From contig OV788638.1 of NCBI GenBank assembly GCA_928721565.1, positions 1-64,000 of the forward strand: a stretch of DNA of 64,000 bases, written 5' to 3'. Below are positions 24,654 through 33,694 of this stretch, in pieces (the stretch's first letter is position 1; the number at the start of each line of letters is the position of its first letter). The position numbers were made by a program, and so were the translations under genes. This DNA is from an uncultured Clostridia bacterium (GTDB taxonomy: Bacteria; Bacillota; Clostridia; TANB77; CAG-508). Below the pieces are notes generated by a model that was not told the DNA's origin, did no database searches, and worked only from the letters and a program-made list of their open reading frames with translations.

Positions 24654-27485
24654 TTACGAAATAAAATGTTTTAAAAATTTTCCTGTATAACTTTTCTCGT
24701 TTTTGCAAATTTGTTCAGGAGTTCCTACAGCAATGACTTCTCCTCCTGCGTCTCCGCCCTCTGGGCCTAAATCAATTATGTGGTCTGCTGTTTTAATTAA
24801 GTCTAAATTGTGTTCAATAACTATAATTGAATTTCCTGTATCTACTAATCTTTGTAGAATATCTACCAATCTGTGAACATCTGCAATGTGTAATCCTGTT
24901 GTAGGTTCGTCCAAAATATACAAAGTCTTGCCAGTAGCACGTTTAGACAATTCTGTTGCAAGTTTTACACGTTGTGCTTCTCCACCTGATAATGTTGTTG
25001 ATGGTTGTCCCAATTTGATATATCCAAGTCCTACATCATATAATGTTTGGATTTTGTTTTTAATCTTAGGAATATTCTCAAAGAATCCTAATGCCTCTTC
25101 TACTGTCATATCTAATACATCTGCAATATTCTTTCCCTTATATTTTACTTCTAGAGTTTCTCTATTGTATCTCTTTCCTTTACATACTTCGCAAGGCACA
25201 TAAACATCTGGTAAGAAGTGCATTTCTATTTTATGAACACCATCACCATTACAACTTTCACATCTTCCACCAGCAACATTAAAGCTGAATCTGCCTTTAG
25301 CATATCCACGCATTTTCGCTTCATTTGTTCCAGCAAATATATCTCTTATTAAATCAAATGCCCCTGTATATGTTGCAGGATTTGAACGAGGTGTTCTACC
25401 TATTGGAGATTGATCAATATTGATGATTTTGTCTATATTATTCAATCCTTTTATTTGCTTGCACTTTCCTGGTTTTTCACTTGCACCATTTAATTGTTGT
25501 GCTATATTTTTATATAAAACTTCATTTACTAGTGTACTCTTTCCAGAACCAGATACACCCGTAATACAAGTAAACACTCCTAATGGAAATTTCACACTAA
25601 TATTTTTCAAATTGTTTTCTGTTGCTCCAACAACTTCTATACACTTTTTATTTCCTTTTCTTCTTTTTGATGGTACATGAATCTGCTTTCTGCCACTTAA
25701 GTAATCACCTGTAATTGAACCTTTAACTTGCTTGATTTCTTCAGCAGTACCTTGTGCCATAACATTTCCACCATGTACACCAGCACCTGGACCAATATCT
25801 ATAATTTGGTCTGCTGCATACATTGTATCTTCATCATGTTCTACAACAATTAATGTATTTCCTAAATCTCTTAATTTTTTTAATGTTGCAATTAACTTGT
25901 CATTATCCCTTTGATGAAGCCCTATACTTGGCTCGTCCAAAATATATAAAACTCCTGTTAATCCTGAACCTATTTGAGTTGCTAAACGAATACGTTGAGC
26001 TTCTCCTCCTGATAATGTTCCAGCACTTCTTGATAATGTTAGATATTCTAGTCCAACATCAATTAAGAATTGAAGTCTTGCATCTACTTCTTTTAAAATC
26101 ATTTCTGCAATCATTTTTTGAGAATCTGTCAATTCTAGATTTCTCAAGAATTGTTGAATTTGTCTAATTGACATATCTGTCAACTCATTGATATTTTTTC
26201 CTCCAATTTTGATGCACAAAATCTCTTTTTTCAATCTTGCCCCATTACATTCATCACAATGCATATTACTCATATACATTTCGTAAAAATCTCTCATGCC
26301 TTGAGATTTTGTTTCATTATGACGTCTTTCAAGTGTAGGAATCACACCTTCAAATGGTGCCGTAAACTTACGAACTCCAGCATATGATGAATATTCAAAA
26401 TCGATTTCTTCATCGCCAGTTCCATAAAGAATTTTATCAAGAAAATCTCTAGGCAAATCCTTTATTTTCTTATTTTTAATATCAACTCCATAATGTTCTC
26501 CAATGCTTTCAAAGTACATTCTTGCCATTGTGTCGCCCTTTTTCATTGTACTTGAACCAAAAGCTTTTACACCATCATATAAAGTCTTATTTTTATCAGG
26601 AATAATTAAATCCTCATCCATTTTCATTAAATATCCTATACCTGAACACTTTGGACAAGCTCCATATGGATTATTAAATGAAAACATTCTAGGTGTTAAT
26701 TCTGGAAAACTGAAACCACAATCAGGACATGCATAATTACAGCTATATAAAATTGTTTTATTTCCTACAACATCAATTAAAACCAGATTATCTGCATGTT
26801 TTAATGCTACTTCAATTGACTCTGTAAGTCTTGCTGTAATCTCTGACTTGATAACTAACCTATCAACAACAATTTCAATTTCATGTTTTTTCTTTTTATC
26901 TAGTTTAACATCATCCATTTCTGTTAAATCATATATTTCGCCGTCAACTCGAACTCTTGCAAAACCATCTTTTTGTAAATCTTCAAATAGTTTAGTATAC
27001 TCACCTTTTCTACTGCGAACAACTGGAGCCAAAACTTGTATTCTAGTTCCCTCTTTTAGTTTCATAACATTATCAACAATTTGGTCAATTGACTGTTTTT
27101 CAATCCTTTTACCACAATTAGGACAATATGGCACACCAACTCTTGCATATAAAAGACGAATATAATCGTAAATTTCAGTAACTGTTCCAACAGTAGAACG
27201 TGGATTTTTAGAAGTCGTCTTCTGATCAATTGAAATAGCAGGAGAAAGTCCCTCAATAGATTCAACATCAGGTTTTTCCATCAATCCCAAAAATTGGCGA
27301 GCATATGAAGATAAGCTCTCAACATATCTTCTTTGTCCTTCTGCATACAATGTATCAAAAGCCAAAGAAGACTTTCCAGAGCCTGAAAGTCCTGTAATCA
27401 CAACTAGTTTATCCCTTGGTATCTCTAAATTTATATTTTTCAAATTATGTTCTTTTGCACCTTTTATTATTATTTTGTCATTCAT
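24654..27485 (-). CDS. uvrA: UvrABC excision nuclease subunit A
   Basis: Damage-recognition ATPase of nucleotide excision repair. Two ABC ATPase modules: first Walker A ITGLSGSGKSSLAF and signature LSRSAGTLSGGEAQRIRLA; second ITGVSGSGKSTLVNEVL and LGQPSTTLSGGEAQRVKLA. Zinc sites CPNCGKR, CPDCGF..CPKCSG and CESCNGDG..CEVCKGKRYN are intact. About 943 residues. I placed the start at the second ATG of an ATGATG pair (27485), 6 bp after GAGGTG. uvrB is not adjacent in the window. A consensus-like promoter lies upstream, beyond which is a cluster of ACCGGT repeats. Confidence 0.97.
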   Translation of the reverse strand: MNDKIIIKGAKEHNLKNINLEIPRDKLVVITGLSGSGKSSLAFDTLYAEGQRRYVESLSSYARQFLGLMEKPDVESIEGLSPAISIDQKTTSKNPRSTVGTVTEIYDYIRLLYARVGVPYCPNCGKRIEKQSIDQIVDNVMKLKEGTRIQVLAPVVRSRKGEYTKLFEDLQKDGFARVRVDGEIYDLTEMDDVKLDKKKKHEIEIVVDRLVIKSEITARLTESIEVALKHADNLVLIDVVGNKTILYSCNYACPDCGFSFPELTPRMFSFNNPYGACPKCSGIGYLMKMDEDLIIPDKNKTLYDGVKAFGSSTMKKGDTMARMYFESIGEHYGVDIKNKKIKDLPRDFLDKILYGTGDEEIDFEYSSYAGVRKFTAPFEGVIPTLERRHNETKSQGMRDFYEMYMSNMHCDECNGARLKKEILCIKIGGKNINELTDMSIRQIQQFLRNLELTDSQKMIAEMILKEVDARLQFLIDVGLEYLTLSRSAGTLSGGEAQRIRLATQIGSGLTGVLYILDEPSIGLHQRDNDKLIATLKKLRDLGNTLIVVEHDEDTMYAADQIIDIGPGAGVHGGNVMAQGTAEEIKQVKGSITGDYLSGRKQIHVPSKRRKGNKKCIEVVGATENNLKNISVKFPLGVFTCITGVSGSGKSTLVNEVLYKNIAQQLNGASEKPGKCKQIKGLNNIDKIINIDQSPIGRTPRSNPATYTGAFDLIRDIFAGTNEAKMRGYAKGRFSFNVAGGRCESCNGDGVHKIEMHFLPDVYVPCEVCKGKRYNRETLEVKYKGKNIADVLDMTVEEALGFFENIPKIKNKIQTLYDVGLGYIKLGQPSTTLSGGEAQRVKLATELSKRATGKTLYILDEPTTGLHIADVHRLVDILQRLVDTGNSIIVIEHNLDLIKTADHIIDLGPEGGDAGGEVIAVGTPEQICKNEKSYTGKFLKHFIS

Positions 27486-27516
27486 CATTTTCACCTCTTT
27501 GTCTCTCAACATTTTT

Positions 27517-27545
27517 ATTATACAATATTTTTATTTTTTTGGCAA
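27517..27545 (-). promoter_or_regulatory. Promoter of uvrA
   Basis: Minus strand -35 TTGCCA (27540-27545), 17-bp spacer, -10 TATAAT (27517-27522). I saw no clear LexA/DinR box overlapping it. Confidence 0.65.
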
Positions 27546-27546
27546 T

Positions 27547-27665
27547 GATCATTTGTGATCATTTGGGATCATTTGGGACCGGTTCTCTTTTGAACAATGT
27601 TCATTGAGGACCGGTTCTCTCTTGACCAGTGTTCATTGAGGACCGGTTCTTAAACGAACAAAATG
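27547..27665. repeat. Cluster of three ACCGGT-core repeats upstream of uvrA
   Basis: Cores at 27578-27583, 27610-27615 and 27642-27647, all GGACCGGTTCT on the plus strand and spaced exactly 32 bp, so a short tandem array. Two or three partial GATCATTTG words precede them. Confidence 0.9.
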
Positions 27666-27672
27666 AACATAT

Positions 27673-27715
27673 AAAAAAGCTATTATACTAAAAGATAGTA
27701 TAATAACTTTTTTTG
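27673..27715 (-). terminator. Terminator of the SUMF1-domain surface gene
   Basis: Stem of about 13 bp (AGCTATTATACT with its near-complement, AAAAG loop) bounded by A and T runs; works on the minus strand just after the gene. Confidence 0.75.
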
Positions 27716-27726
27716 TTTATTAATGT

Positions 27727-29412
27727 CTAGAATATTGTTACCCTAAATCCAATACTCCAATATGCTTGTGTGCTAGTATTATTGCTCCTACTGTTTACAC
27801 TAATATCAGTTGAATCACTACTTTCATATGCTCCACCTCTTATAACACAAGGTTGCCTACTAACATTTGAATTTTCAAGAGTCCACTCCCATACATTTCC
27901 TCCTAAATCAAATATACCTTGTTTTGCAAATCCTACAATTGTTCCTGTTGTTAATAATGTAGACCCTGCAGCCGATTTATCATATGGTGCCTGCAACCAT
28001 GTTGAGCCATTGTTTAATGAATATTGAGCACTTGTATTTGAAATATTATATTTGCTTGCTTTATAATTTCCCCAATCTGTACTATTTGTCTTTAATTGTG
28101 ATTGAATTGTTCCTATTGCCGTTCCTTCTGCAACTGATTTTACTTCTATATACTTTTGTACTAAATCCCATTGTATACCGAACATTAAACTTCCAGAATG
28201 TCCATTTGTACTTGCTTTACTTGCTAATGTTTGAGCTTCTGTACAAGTTACCCAATTTAATGGATATTGATTTGCTTTAGACATTGGCACTAGAGTTGCA
28301 GTTGAAGTATTACTGTTTCTCTTTGTATCTGTTCCAGCTTCATATCTAGCTATATAAAATCCTCCATTCTGATATACACTCTTTAACATTTTTCGTTTCA
28401 ATTCGGTATATGCACTATCTGACAATCCTATTGAATTACTAGTCGAATAAGTATCAGTTGCTGATGTTCCATTTCTATAAGATGCTGTATATTCTTTTAA
28501 ATCACTTTCAATCTTTGTATACTCCTCATCCGAAAAATCTTTAATACTTATTCCTGCATTCGGATATACATTTGCTAATCTAGGCACTTCTACCCATACA
28601 TATTGATTCTCTGAATCATCTTGAATTATCAATCCAGTCTCCAAATTTGTTCCTTCAACTTGTTTAAATTCTGAGCTTGGCAAATATGGTCTGGTTCCTG
28701 GTCCACTTGGCAAATTTCCCGTTCCACCTTGAATTTCCTCATTAGCTTGATAAGAATCAATACTCAAAGTTATGCTCATTGCAGAAACAGCATCTGGATT
28801 ATCGTTAAAATATTTTCCTACTATATATCCCCATTGTGAATCCAAATCATCATTATCACCAATCCAATTGGCAGTTACTTTTAAATACGCCTTATCTTTT
28901 GCAGCAACCTGTAAAGAATGTTTTACTTTTAATGAAAACGGAAATCTCGTTGTATCACTAATTATTGTTCCAACAGATACAAGTTCTCCAGTTTCTTCAT
29001 CATTTTCAAGTGTTGGGTTTGATATTATGATATAGTTTTCAGATGTTGGTTGCTTTCCTTCATGAACCACTTCATATTGTACGCCTGCTATTGATATTGC
29101 CTGTATATCATAACTTAAATCAACTAAAGCTTCACCTTTATTCAATATATCAACTGTTACTGTCTGTTCTGGCATTTGTGGATATAATGTTGGAAAATCA
29201 ATTCCTATAGGATTTTCTTTTTTCTCATCTCCAATATAATACTCCATATCCCAAGCAGCCACATGTATATTCAAATGTGTATTCAATATTTTGGAATATG
29301 CCAACCATGCAAATGTAGTCATTATAAGGGCAAAAATAACCAACACATATTTTCGAAATTTATTTTTTTTATTTTGATTTGATTTTCTGTGTTTACGTAA
29401 TAAATTCTTCAC
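27727..29412 (-). CDS. Secreted TasA-like protein with C-terminal SUMF1/C-type-lectin-like domain
   Basis: 561 residues. A basic N-terminus leads into one membrane/signal segment ending TFAWLAYSKI, the SipW-cognate type seen in the proteins at 38-51 kb. Residues about 45-220 form a TasA/camelysin-like beta domain (VTVDILNKGEALVDLSYDI). Residues about 240-561 resemble the SUMF1/formylglycine-generating fold: GGFYIARYEAGT, LGGNVWEWT, RGGAY and terminal SIGFRV. Only one Cys (QPCVIRGG) is seen, so formylglycine-generating activity is unlikely. The final segment, rich in Ser/Asn between RGGAY and GFRV, looks like the variable region of diversity-generating retroelement targets. No reverse transcriptase is in the window. 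Confidence 0.75.
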   Translation of the reverse strand: MKNLLRKHRKSNQNKKNKFRKYVLVIFALIMTTFAWLAYSKILNTHLNIHVAAWDMEYYIGDEKKENPIGIDFPTLYPQMPEQTVTVDILNKGEALVDLSYDIQAISIAGVQYEVVHEGKQPTSENYIIISNPTLENDEETGELVSVGTIISDTTRFPFSLKVKHSLQVAAKDKAYLKVTANWIGDNDDLDSQWGYIVGKYFNDNPDAVSAMSITLSIDSYQANEEIQGGTGNLPSGPGTRPYLPSSEFKQVEGTNLETGLIIQDDSENQYVWVEVPRLANVYPNAGISIKDFSDEEYTKIESDLKEYTASYRNGTSATDTYSTSNSIGLSDSAYTELKRKMLKSVYQNGGFYIARYEAGTDTKRNSNTSTATLVPMSKANQYPLNWVTCTEAQTLASKASTNGHSGSLMFGIQWDLVQKYIEVKSVAEGTAIGTIQSQLKTNSTDWGNYKASKYNISNTSAQYSLNNGSTWLQAPYDKSAAGSTLLTTGTIVGFAKQGIFDLGGNVWEWTLENSNVSRQPCVIRGGAYESSDSTDISVNSRSNNTSTQAYWSIGFRVTIF

Positions 29413-29573
29413 GTTTTATTGTATTCTCCCTTCTTTTGTTACTTTATACATTTCTCTTTTGTTTTTATATCTCTTTTTTTCATTACAATTCATACATTTA
29501 TATTTTACACTAATTTGATAATTAGCGCAATATTAAATTTAAAAGATTTGCAAATTATCAAATTTCCTGTTCA

Positions 29574-29632
29574 TTTGGGACCGGTTCTCTTTTGAACAAT
29601 GTTCATTTGGGACCGGTTCTTAAATGATCACT
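29574..29632. repeat. Two ACCGGT-core repeats at the 3' end of bofA
   Basis: Cores at 29580-29585 and 29612-29617, GGACCGGTTCT on the plus strand, 32 bp apart. The first unit has TGTTCA/TGAACA ends. The second starts immediately at the restored bofA stop codon. Confidence 0.9.
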
Positions 29633-29878
29633 TTTAAGATTATTAAAAAAATTGCCCCTGGTATGCCCAGTAAACCGTACTAAAACTGAAGTAAGTAAAT
29701 TTAACCCTATATGAAATCCCCATATACCACCAATTAAATTAATAGCATAAATAAGTACTCCTCCTAAAATTGAATTAAAAACTAACTTCAAAATTTTCTT
29801 TATTGGAATTATAAAAATTCTTCCAACGATAAATAAAATACATATACAAGATATTATTATAAGAACATTTATGTCCAT
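29620..29878 (-). CDS. bofA: BofA-family protein (pro-sigma-K processing inhibitor), read through a +1 shift at CGG
   Basis: BofA holds SpoIVFB inactive in the outer forespore membrane until the sigma-K checkpoint. Family features are two hydrophobic segments, KKILKLVFNSILGGVLIYAINLIGG and IWGFHIGLNLLTSVLV. Zero frame then reads RFTGHTRGNFF and ends in repeat-derived HLRTGPK at 29603. Skipping the C of the CGG at 29675-29677 gives VGLLGIPGAIFLIIL, precisely the conserved BofA C-terminus, stopping at 29620 with 85 residues (family about 87). yaaL lies upstream as in Bacillus, although a terminator-like hairpin separates them; recR is absent here. Suggests a spore-forming ancestry. Confidence 0.8.
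29675..29677 (-). other. CGG at +1 frameshift site in bofA
   Basis: Minus strand zero frame GTA CGG TTT ACT; with the C at 29677 skipped, GTA GGT TTA CTG GGC ATA CCA encodes the conserved GLLGIP segment. Confidence 0.8.
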
Positions 29879-29900
29879 AATATTTTCACCTCAACAATAA

Positions 29901-29932
29901 AAAATAGTAGCAATAATTACTACTATTTTTAT
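29901..29932 (-). terminator. Terminator between yaaL and bofA
   Basis: AAAAATAGTAG/CTACTATTTTT inverted repeat with T-rich flank; it would partly uncouple bofA from yaaL. Confidence 0.6.
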
Positions 29933-29969
29933 GTTACAATCAGGACAAATATTCTCTATATTTTTAACA

Positions 29970-30257
29970 TTATCCAGCTATATTCTTGTTGTTAAATATT
30001 CTGTTTCTTATTTCATCTATTCTACTAAGCTCAATGCCTTTGTTCTTAGCAATTCTTATTAAATAATTTAATTTTGCTTGATTAGCCTTTATTTGATATA
30101 TATAGTAATCAATCAAATCATCTTCAGCATACTCAAAATTTTTTCTAGAAACTTCCAATATTCTTTTGGTTTCAATTATTTTTTGTATAATTTCCATTTC
30201 TAGTTCTTTATCACTCTTAACTTTCAACATTTTTTCTATCAAATATTCCTCTTGCAT
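29970..30257 (-). CDS. YaaL-type DUF2508 protein
   Basis: 95 residues, helical and cytosolic, with the DUF2508 core LEVSRKNFEYAEDDLIDYYIYQIKANQAKLNYLI (given here as consecutive helices about residues 33-67). Function unknown in any organism to my knowledge. In Bacillus yaaL stands between recR and bofA; the same yaaL-bofA order here supports both calls. Start ATG follows AAAGGGG. Confidence 0.85.
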   Translation of the reverse strand: MQEEYLIEKMLKVKSDKELEMEIIQKIIETKRILEVSRKNFEYAEDDLIDYYIYQIKANQAKLNYLIRIAKNKGIELSRIDEIRNRIFNNKNIAG

Positions 30258-30365
30258 CTTTGTATGCCCCTTTCAAAATAAAATTCAATAATCTTTTACT
30301 TATAACTTTCCAATATTATTATATGCAATATATAACAAAAATATCCCCTGCGTTCCAAAGCACCA

Positions 30366-30432
30366 AAGAGCACCAGAAAGAACCGGTCCCAAATGAACAT
30401 GGGTCAAAAGAGAACCGGTCCCTAATGAACAC
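30366..30432. repeat. Two ACCGGT-core repeats between yaaL and the cation exchanger gene
   Basis: Cores at 30382-30387 and 30414-30419, 32 bp apart, AGAACCGGTCC orientation on the plus strand, ending at the 3' end of the exchanger gene. Confidence 0.9.
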
Positions 30433-31304
30433 TATGATATTCCCGTAAATAAAACTATTCCTATAGATTGAATAATAAACAGATTCATCATATTAGACAT
30501 AAGTAAATTATTTGTTGCTTCAATAACCCCCAACATATCATTATTAGAATTCTTATGATGGTGCTGTGCTTCAAAAAACGTTATTAGTTCTGGAATACTT
30601 GTAACAAATCCAAGTACTATGCCTATAACTATTTCTGGCACACCAAACCTTCTGCATAAAATATCTAATGTATTACCTAATAAATCTCCTATTATGAATA
30701 AAAGTATTCCTGTCACCAATAAAATCATAATATCTTTAAAAATTTTCCATCTTTTGTTTGATTTTATATCTTTATCTCTAAACATCTGATTTTTCTCGAT
30801 ATCATTCTTTACTTCATTTTTCTCAGCATAAGGTTCATCTAAATACAATTCATGTGCATTGTTATTTATTTTCTTGCATCCCAAGTAAAGTATAATTAAT
30901 AGAGGAACCATTGCTAGTTGAAACTCACTTTTTACCGCACTAAACATTAATGGCAAAATAATAGTTATAATAACTAAAGCTATATCTACTTTTATAGCTT
31001 GATTTTTTAATGCCTTTTGATTTTTATTTAATGCAATAGATCCTGCATATTGAATCAGGTTGATTACATTGGAACTTAATACATTATAGATACTTGCACC
31101 TAACAATCCATTCAAACTAGCTGCACCAATTGTTAATAGCTCCGGAACTGAAGTCGCCACACCTGCAATATCTCCTACCGTTTTTGACTTTAAGTTTAAA
31201 TTTTCAGCCAAACTTCTTAATGCTCTGACTAATATATATTTAGATATCAAAACTATCAATCCTGAATAAACTATGAATTGGACTACTTCCCTTAATAATT
31301 CCAT
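30432..31304 (-). CDS. Sodium/calcium exchanger family (YrbG-like) membrane protein
   Basis: Ca2+/cation antiporter with two inverted halves. The alpha-1 motif is GDIAGVATSVPELLTIGAASLNGLLGASIYN and alpha-2 is LGFVTSIPELITFFEA with NNLLMSNMMNLF. The acidic ion-binding Glu occurs in both PEL motifs. A charged cytosolic loop (residues about 150-195) divides the halves; roughly ten helices. The start at 31304 (MELLREVV) is preferred over 31328 because AGGAG lies upstream of it, though the spacing (13 bp) is long. Single gene, divergent from serS. Confidence 0.85.
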   Translation of the reverse strand: MELLREVVQFIVYSGLIVLISKYILVRALRSLAENLNLKSKTVGDIAGVATSVPELLTIGAASLNGLLGASIYNVLSSNVINLIQYAGSIALNKNQKALKNQAIKVDIALVIITIILPLMFSAVKSEFQLAMVPLLIILYLGCKKINNNAHELYLDEPYAEKNEVKNDIEKNQMFRDKDIKSNKRWKIFKDIMILLVTGILLFIIGDLLGNTLDILCRRFGVPEIVIGIVLGFVTSIPELITFFEAQHHHKNSNNDMLGVIEATNNLLMSNMMNLFIIQSIGIVLFTGIS

Positions 31305-31371
31305 GATTTTATCATCACTCCTTAACATCTTTGGGACTTACACCTATTATTTACAAATTATGTGATTTTTA

Positions 31372-31400
31372 TTGATATTTATTGATTTTTGTTATATAAT
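31372..31400 (+). promoter_or_regulatory. Promoter of serS
   Basis: -35 TTGATA (31372-31377), 17-bp spacer, -10 TATAAT (31395-31400). The leader is only about 35 nt, so no T-box fits. Confidence 0.75.
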
Positions 31401-31440
31401 ATCAACATTAATATATACTTTTAGAAAGGAATTGATAAAT

Positions 31441-32730
31441 ATGATAGATATTAAATTAATTAGAGAAAACCCAGAATTAGTAAAAGAAAATATTAGAAGA
31501 AAATTTCAAGATCAAAAACTAGTTTTAGTTGATGAAGTATTGGAATTAGATAAGAAAAACAGAGAAGCCAAATTGAATGGTGATAATTTAAGAGCTGACA
31601 GAAAAAAAACTAGTGAACAAGTTGGACAGCTTATGAAATCTGGTCAAAAAGATGAAGCAGAAAAATTAAAACAAGAAGTTCAAAAAATTAATGTTGCACT
31701 TGAAGAAAATGAAGCACTTGAAGAAAAATATTCAAATGAAATTAAAGAAAGAATGATGAAAATTCCAAACATTATGGATGCAAGTGTTCCTATTGGAAAA
31801 GACGACAGTGAAAATGTAGAAGTTCAAAAATTTGGAGAACCAACCAAACCTGATTATGAAATTCCTCATCATGCTGACATAATAAATACTTTTAACGGTT
31901 TAGATAAAGACAGTGCTGGAAGAACTAGTGGAATGGGATTTTATTACTTAATTGGAGATATTGCAAGATTACATGAGGCAATGCTTGCTTATGCTAGAGA
32001 TTATATGATAAATAATGGATTTACTTATTGTATTCCACCATTCATGATTCGTTCAGACGTTGTTAAAGGCGTTATGAGTTTTGAAGAAATGGATGCAATG
32101 ATGTATAAAATTGAAAATGAAGATTTATTCTTAATTGGTACTTCTGAACACTCAATGATAGGAAGATTCAAAGACCAAATTATTAAAAAATCTGATTTAC
32201 CAATAACAATGACTTCATATTCTCCTTGTTTTAGAAAAGAAATTGGTTCACATGGTTTAGAGGAAAGAGGATTATATCGTGTTCATCAATTTGAAAAACA
32301 AGAAATGATAGTTCTTTGCGAACCAGAAGATTCTATGAATTGGTATAATAAGATGTGGAAATTAAGTGTAGACTTATTTAGAAACTTCAATGTTCCAGTC
32401 AGACAACTTGACTGTTGTTCTGGTGACTTAGCAGACTTAAAAGTAAAATCATGTGATATAGAAGCTTGGAGTCCACGTCAACAAAAATATTTTGAAGTTT
32501 GTAGTTGTTCTACATTAGGAGATGCTCAGGCTAGACGTTTAGGAATTCGTGCTAAAGGAGAAAAAGGAAACTATTTTGTTCATACTTTAAACAATACAGT
32601 TGTTGCTACACCTAGAGGTCTAATTGCAGTTATTGAGAATAATTATAATGAAGATGGAACTGTTACTGTTCCAGAAGTTTTAAGACCTTATATGGGAGGA
32701 ACTGCAAAATTAATACCTGTAAATAAATAA
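31441..32730 (+). CDS. serS: Seryl-tRNA synthetase
   Basis: Class II synthetase charging tRNA-Ser. MIDIKLIRENPELVKENIRRK opens the long antiparallel coiled-coil arm (residues about 30-100) that binds the tRNA variable arm. Motif 2 is SYSPCFRKEIGSHGLEERGLYRVHQFEKQEM and motif 3 NNTVVATPRGLIAVIENN. 429 residues. Start ATG at 31441 is 10 bp after AAAGGA; in-frame upstream codons are excluded by the promoter position. Cysteines around LDCCSGDLADLKVKSCDIEAW are present as in one clostridial SerRS subgroup. Confidence 0.97.
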   Translation: MIDIKLIRENPELVKENIRRKFQDQKLVLVDEVLELDKKNREAKLNGDNLRADRKKTSEQVGQLMKSGQKDEAEKLKQEVQKINVALEENEALEEKYSNEIKERMMKIPNIMDASVPIGKDDSENVEVQKFGEPTKPDYEIPHHADIINTFNGLDKDSAGRTSGMGFYYLIGDIARLHEAMLAYARDYMINNGFTYCIPPFMIRSDVVKGVMSFEEMDAMMYKIENEDLFLIGTSEHSMIGRFKDQIIKKSDLPITMTSYSPCFRKEIGSHGLEERGLYRVHQFEKQEMIVLCEPEDSMNWYNKMWKLSVDLFRNFNVPVRQLDCCSGDLADLKVKSCDIEAWSPRQQKYFEVCSCSTLGDAQARRLGIRAKGEKGNYFVHTLNNTVVATPRGLIAVIENNYNEDGTVTVPEVLRPYMGGTAKLIPVNK

Positions 32731-32731
32731 T

Positions 32732-32800
32732 CCATTTAGGACCGGTTCTTTTTTGATCATTGCACATTTAAGAACCGGTCCCAAATGATCAAAAGAAAGG
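32732..32800. repeat. Inverted pair of ACCGGT-core repeats between serS and engB
   Basis: Core at 32741-32746 in GGACCGGTTCT and core at 32774-32779 in AGAACCGGTCC orientation. Being head-to-head, the pair can form a long RNA hairpin in the serS-engB transcript. Confidence 0.9.
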
Positions 32801-32811
32801 AATTATAAGTT

Positions 32812-33393
32812 ATGATAGTAAAAAATCCAAGATTTGAAATATCTGCAGTAAGAGAAAATCAATATCCCAAAAATGGACTACCAGAAGTTGTTTTAGTTGG
32901 AAAGTCTAATGTTGGAAAATCTAGTTTTATAAATACTATGATTAATAGAAAGAAACTCGCTCGTACAAGCAGTGAACCTGGAAAAACTCGTCAATTAAAT
33001 TTTTATAATATTGATGACAAGTTTTATTTTGTTGATTTGCCTGGTTATGGTTATAGTAAAATGTCAAAACAAGAACAAGTTAAGGTCGGAGAATTTATTG
33101 AACATTACTTAAAACATCGTCAAGAAATTTGCCTTATTATATTTTTAGTTGATATTAGACATGACCCTACTTCTAATGATTTTTTAATGTATGATTATGT
33201 TATAAGAAGTGGTCTTCCTTGTATGATTTTAACTAACAAGGCCGATAAAATTGCAAAAACTAAAGTGGATGATGCCACAAAAAATATTCAAAAACAGCTT
33301 AATCCTATTGGAGATATTACTACTCTTCCTTTTTCTTCTGAAAGAAAAATTTATAGTGATGATGCTTGGAATGTTATTGAATCTTATTTATAA
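32812..33393 (+). CDS. engB: Ribosome biogenesis GTPase YsxC/EngB
   Basis: Essential small GTPase for 50S assembly. G1 is GKSNVGKSS, G2 SSEPGKTR, G3 DLPGYGYS, G4 TNKADK, G5 SSE. 193 residues, usual for the family. Start ATG follows AAAGGAATTATAAGTT. Likely co-transcribed with serS, since no terminator other than the repeat hairpin separates them. Confidence 0.95.
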   Translation: MIVKNPRFEISAVRENQYPKNGLPEVVLVGKSNVGKSSFINTMINRKKLARTSSEPGKTRQLNFYNIDDKFYFVDLPGYGYSKMSKQEQVKVGEFIEHYLKHRQEICLIIFLVDIRHDPTSNDFLMYDYVIRSGLPCMILTNKADKIAKTKVDDATKNIQKQLNPIGDITTLPFSSERKIYSDDAWNVIESYL

Positions 33394-33412
33394 AATCAAA
33401 ATCAATAAACTT

Positions 33413-33443
33413 TAAAAGAGCAAACTCTATGAGTCTGCTCTTT
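33413..33443. terminator. Bidirectional terminator between engB and the DUF951 gene
   Basis: AAAGAGCA/TGCTCTTT stem with A and T runs on both sides; serves engB (plus) and the convergent DUF951 gene (minus), overlapping the latter's stop. Confidence 0.75.
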
Positions 33444-33615
33444 TCTCTATTTTAGTTATAGCTTTCAATGCCTTAGGTCTTTCAAGGACTACAATATGGC
33501 CACACCCTTGGCATTTTAGTTTAAAATCAACACCAACTCTGGTTATTTCCCATAGTTTACTTCCACATGGATGTGGCTTTTTCGTTCTAACTATATCTCC
33601 AATGTTGTAATCCAT
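33427..33615 (-). CDS. DUF951 family protein
   Basis: 62 residues with the conserved IGDIVRTKKPHPCGSKLWEITRVG block and a second CxxC (CQGCGHIVVLER). HPCGS plus CQGC suggests a zinc-ribbon or a nucleic-acid-binding SH3-like fold. Function not established. Start ATG follows GAGGAGG. Confidence 0.85.
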   Translation of the reverse strand: MDYNIGDIVRTKKPHPCGSKLWEITRVGVDFKLKCQGCGHIVVLERPKALKAITKIEKRADS

Positions 33616-33694
33616 ATTGAATTCCTCCTCTTATATTCAATAATTTATTTGCGTATCTTTTTATTATCACAACTTGAAACATATAGTATTATTT

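Noticed and set aside
27547..27665. CRISPR array
   Set aside because: Units recur at 32 bp, but the repeat makes up most of each unit, the intervening sequence is only a few bases and similar between units, and no cas gene is near.
27727..29412. Formylglycine-generating enzyme for sulfatases
   Set aside because: Only one Cys in the expected region, a secretion signal with a TasA-like domain, and no sulfatase nearby.
30260..30448. Small plus-strand protein containing repeat words
   Set aside because: Composed mostly of intergenic DNA and the two ACCGGT repeats; no ribosome binding site and no conserved features.
31329..31440. T-box riboswitch upstream of serS
   Set aside because: The promoter lies only about 40 bp before the start codon, leaving no room for a T-box, and no T-box consensus word is visible.
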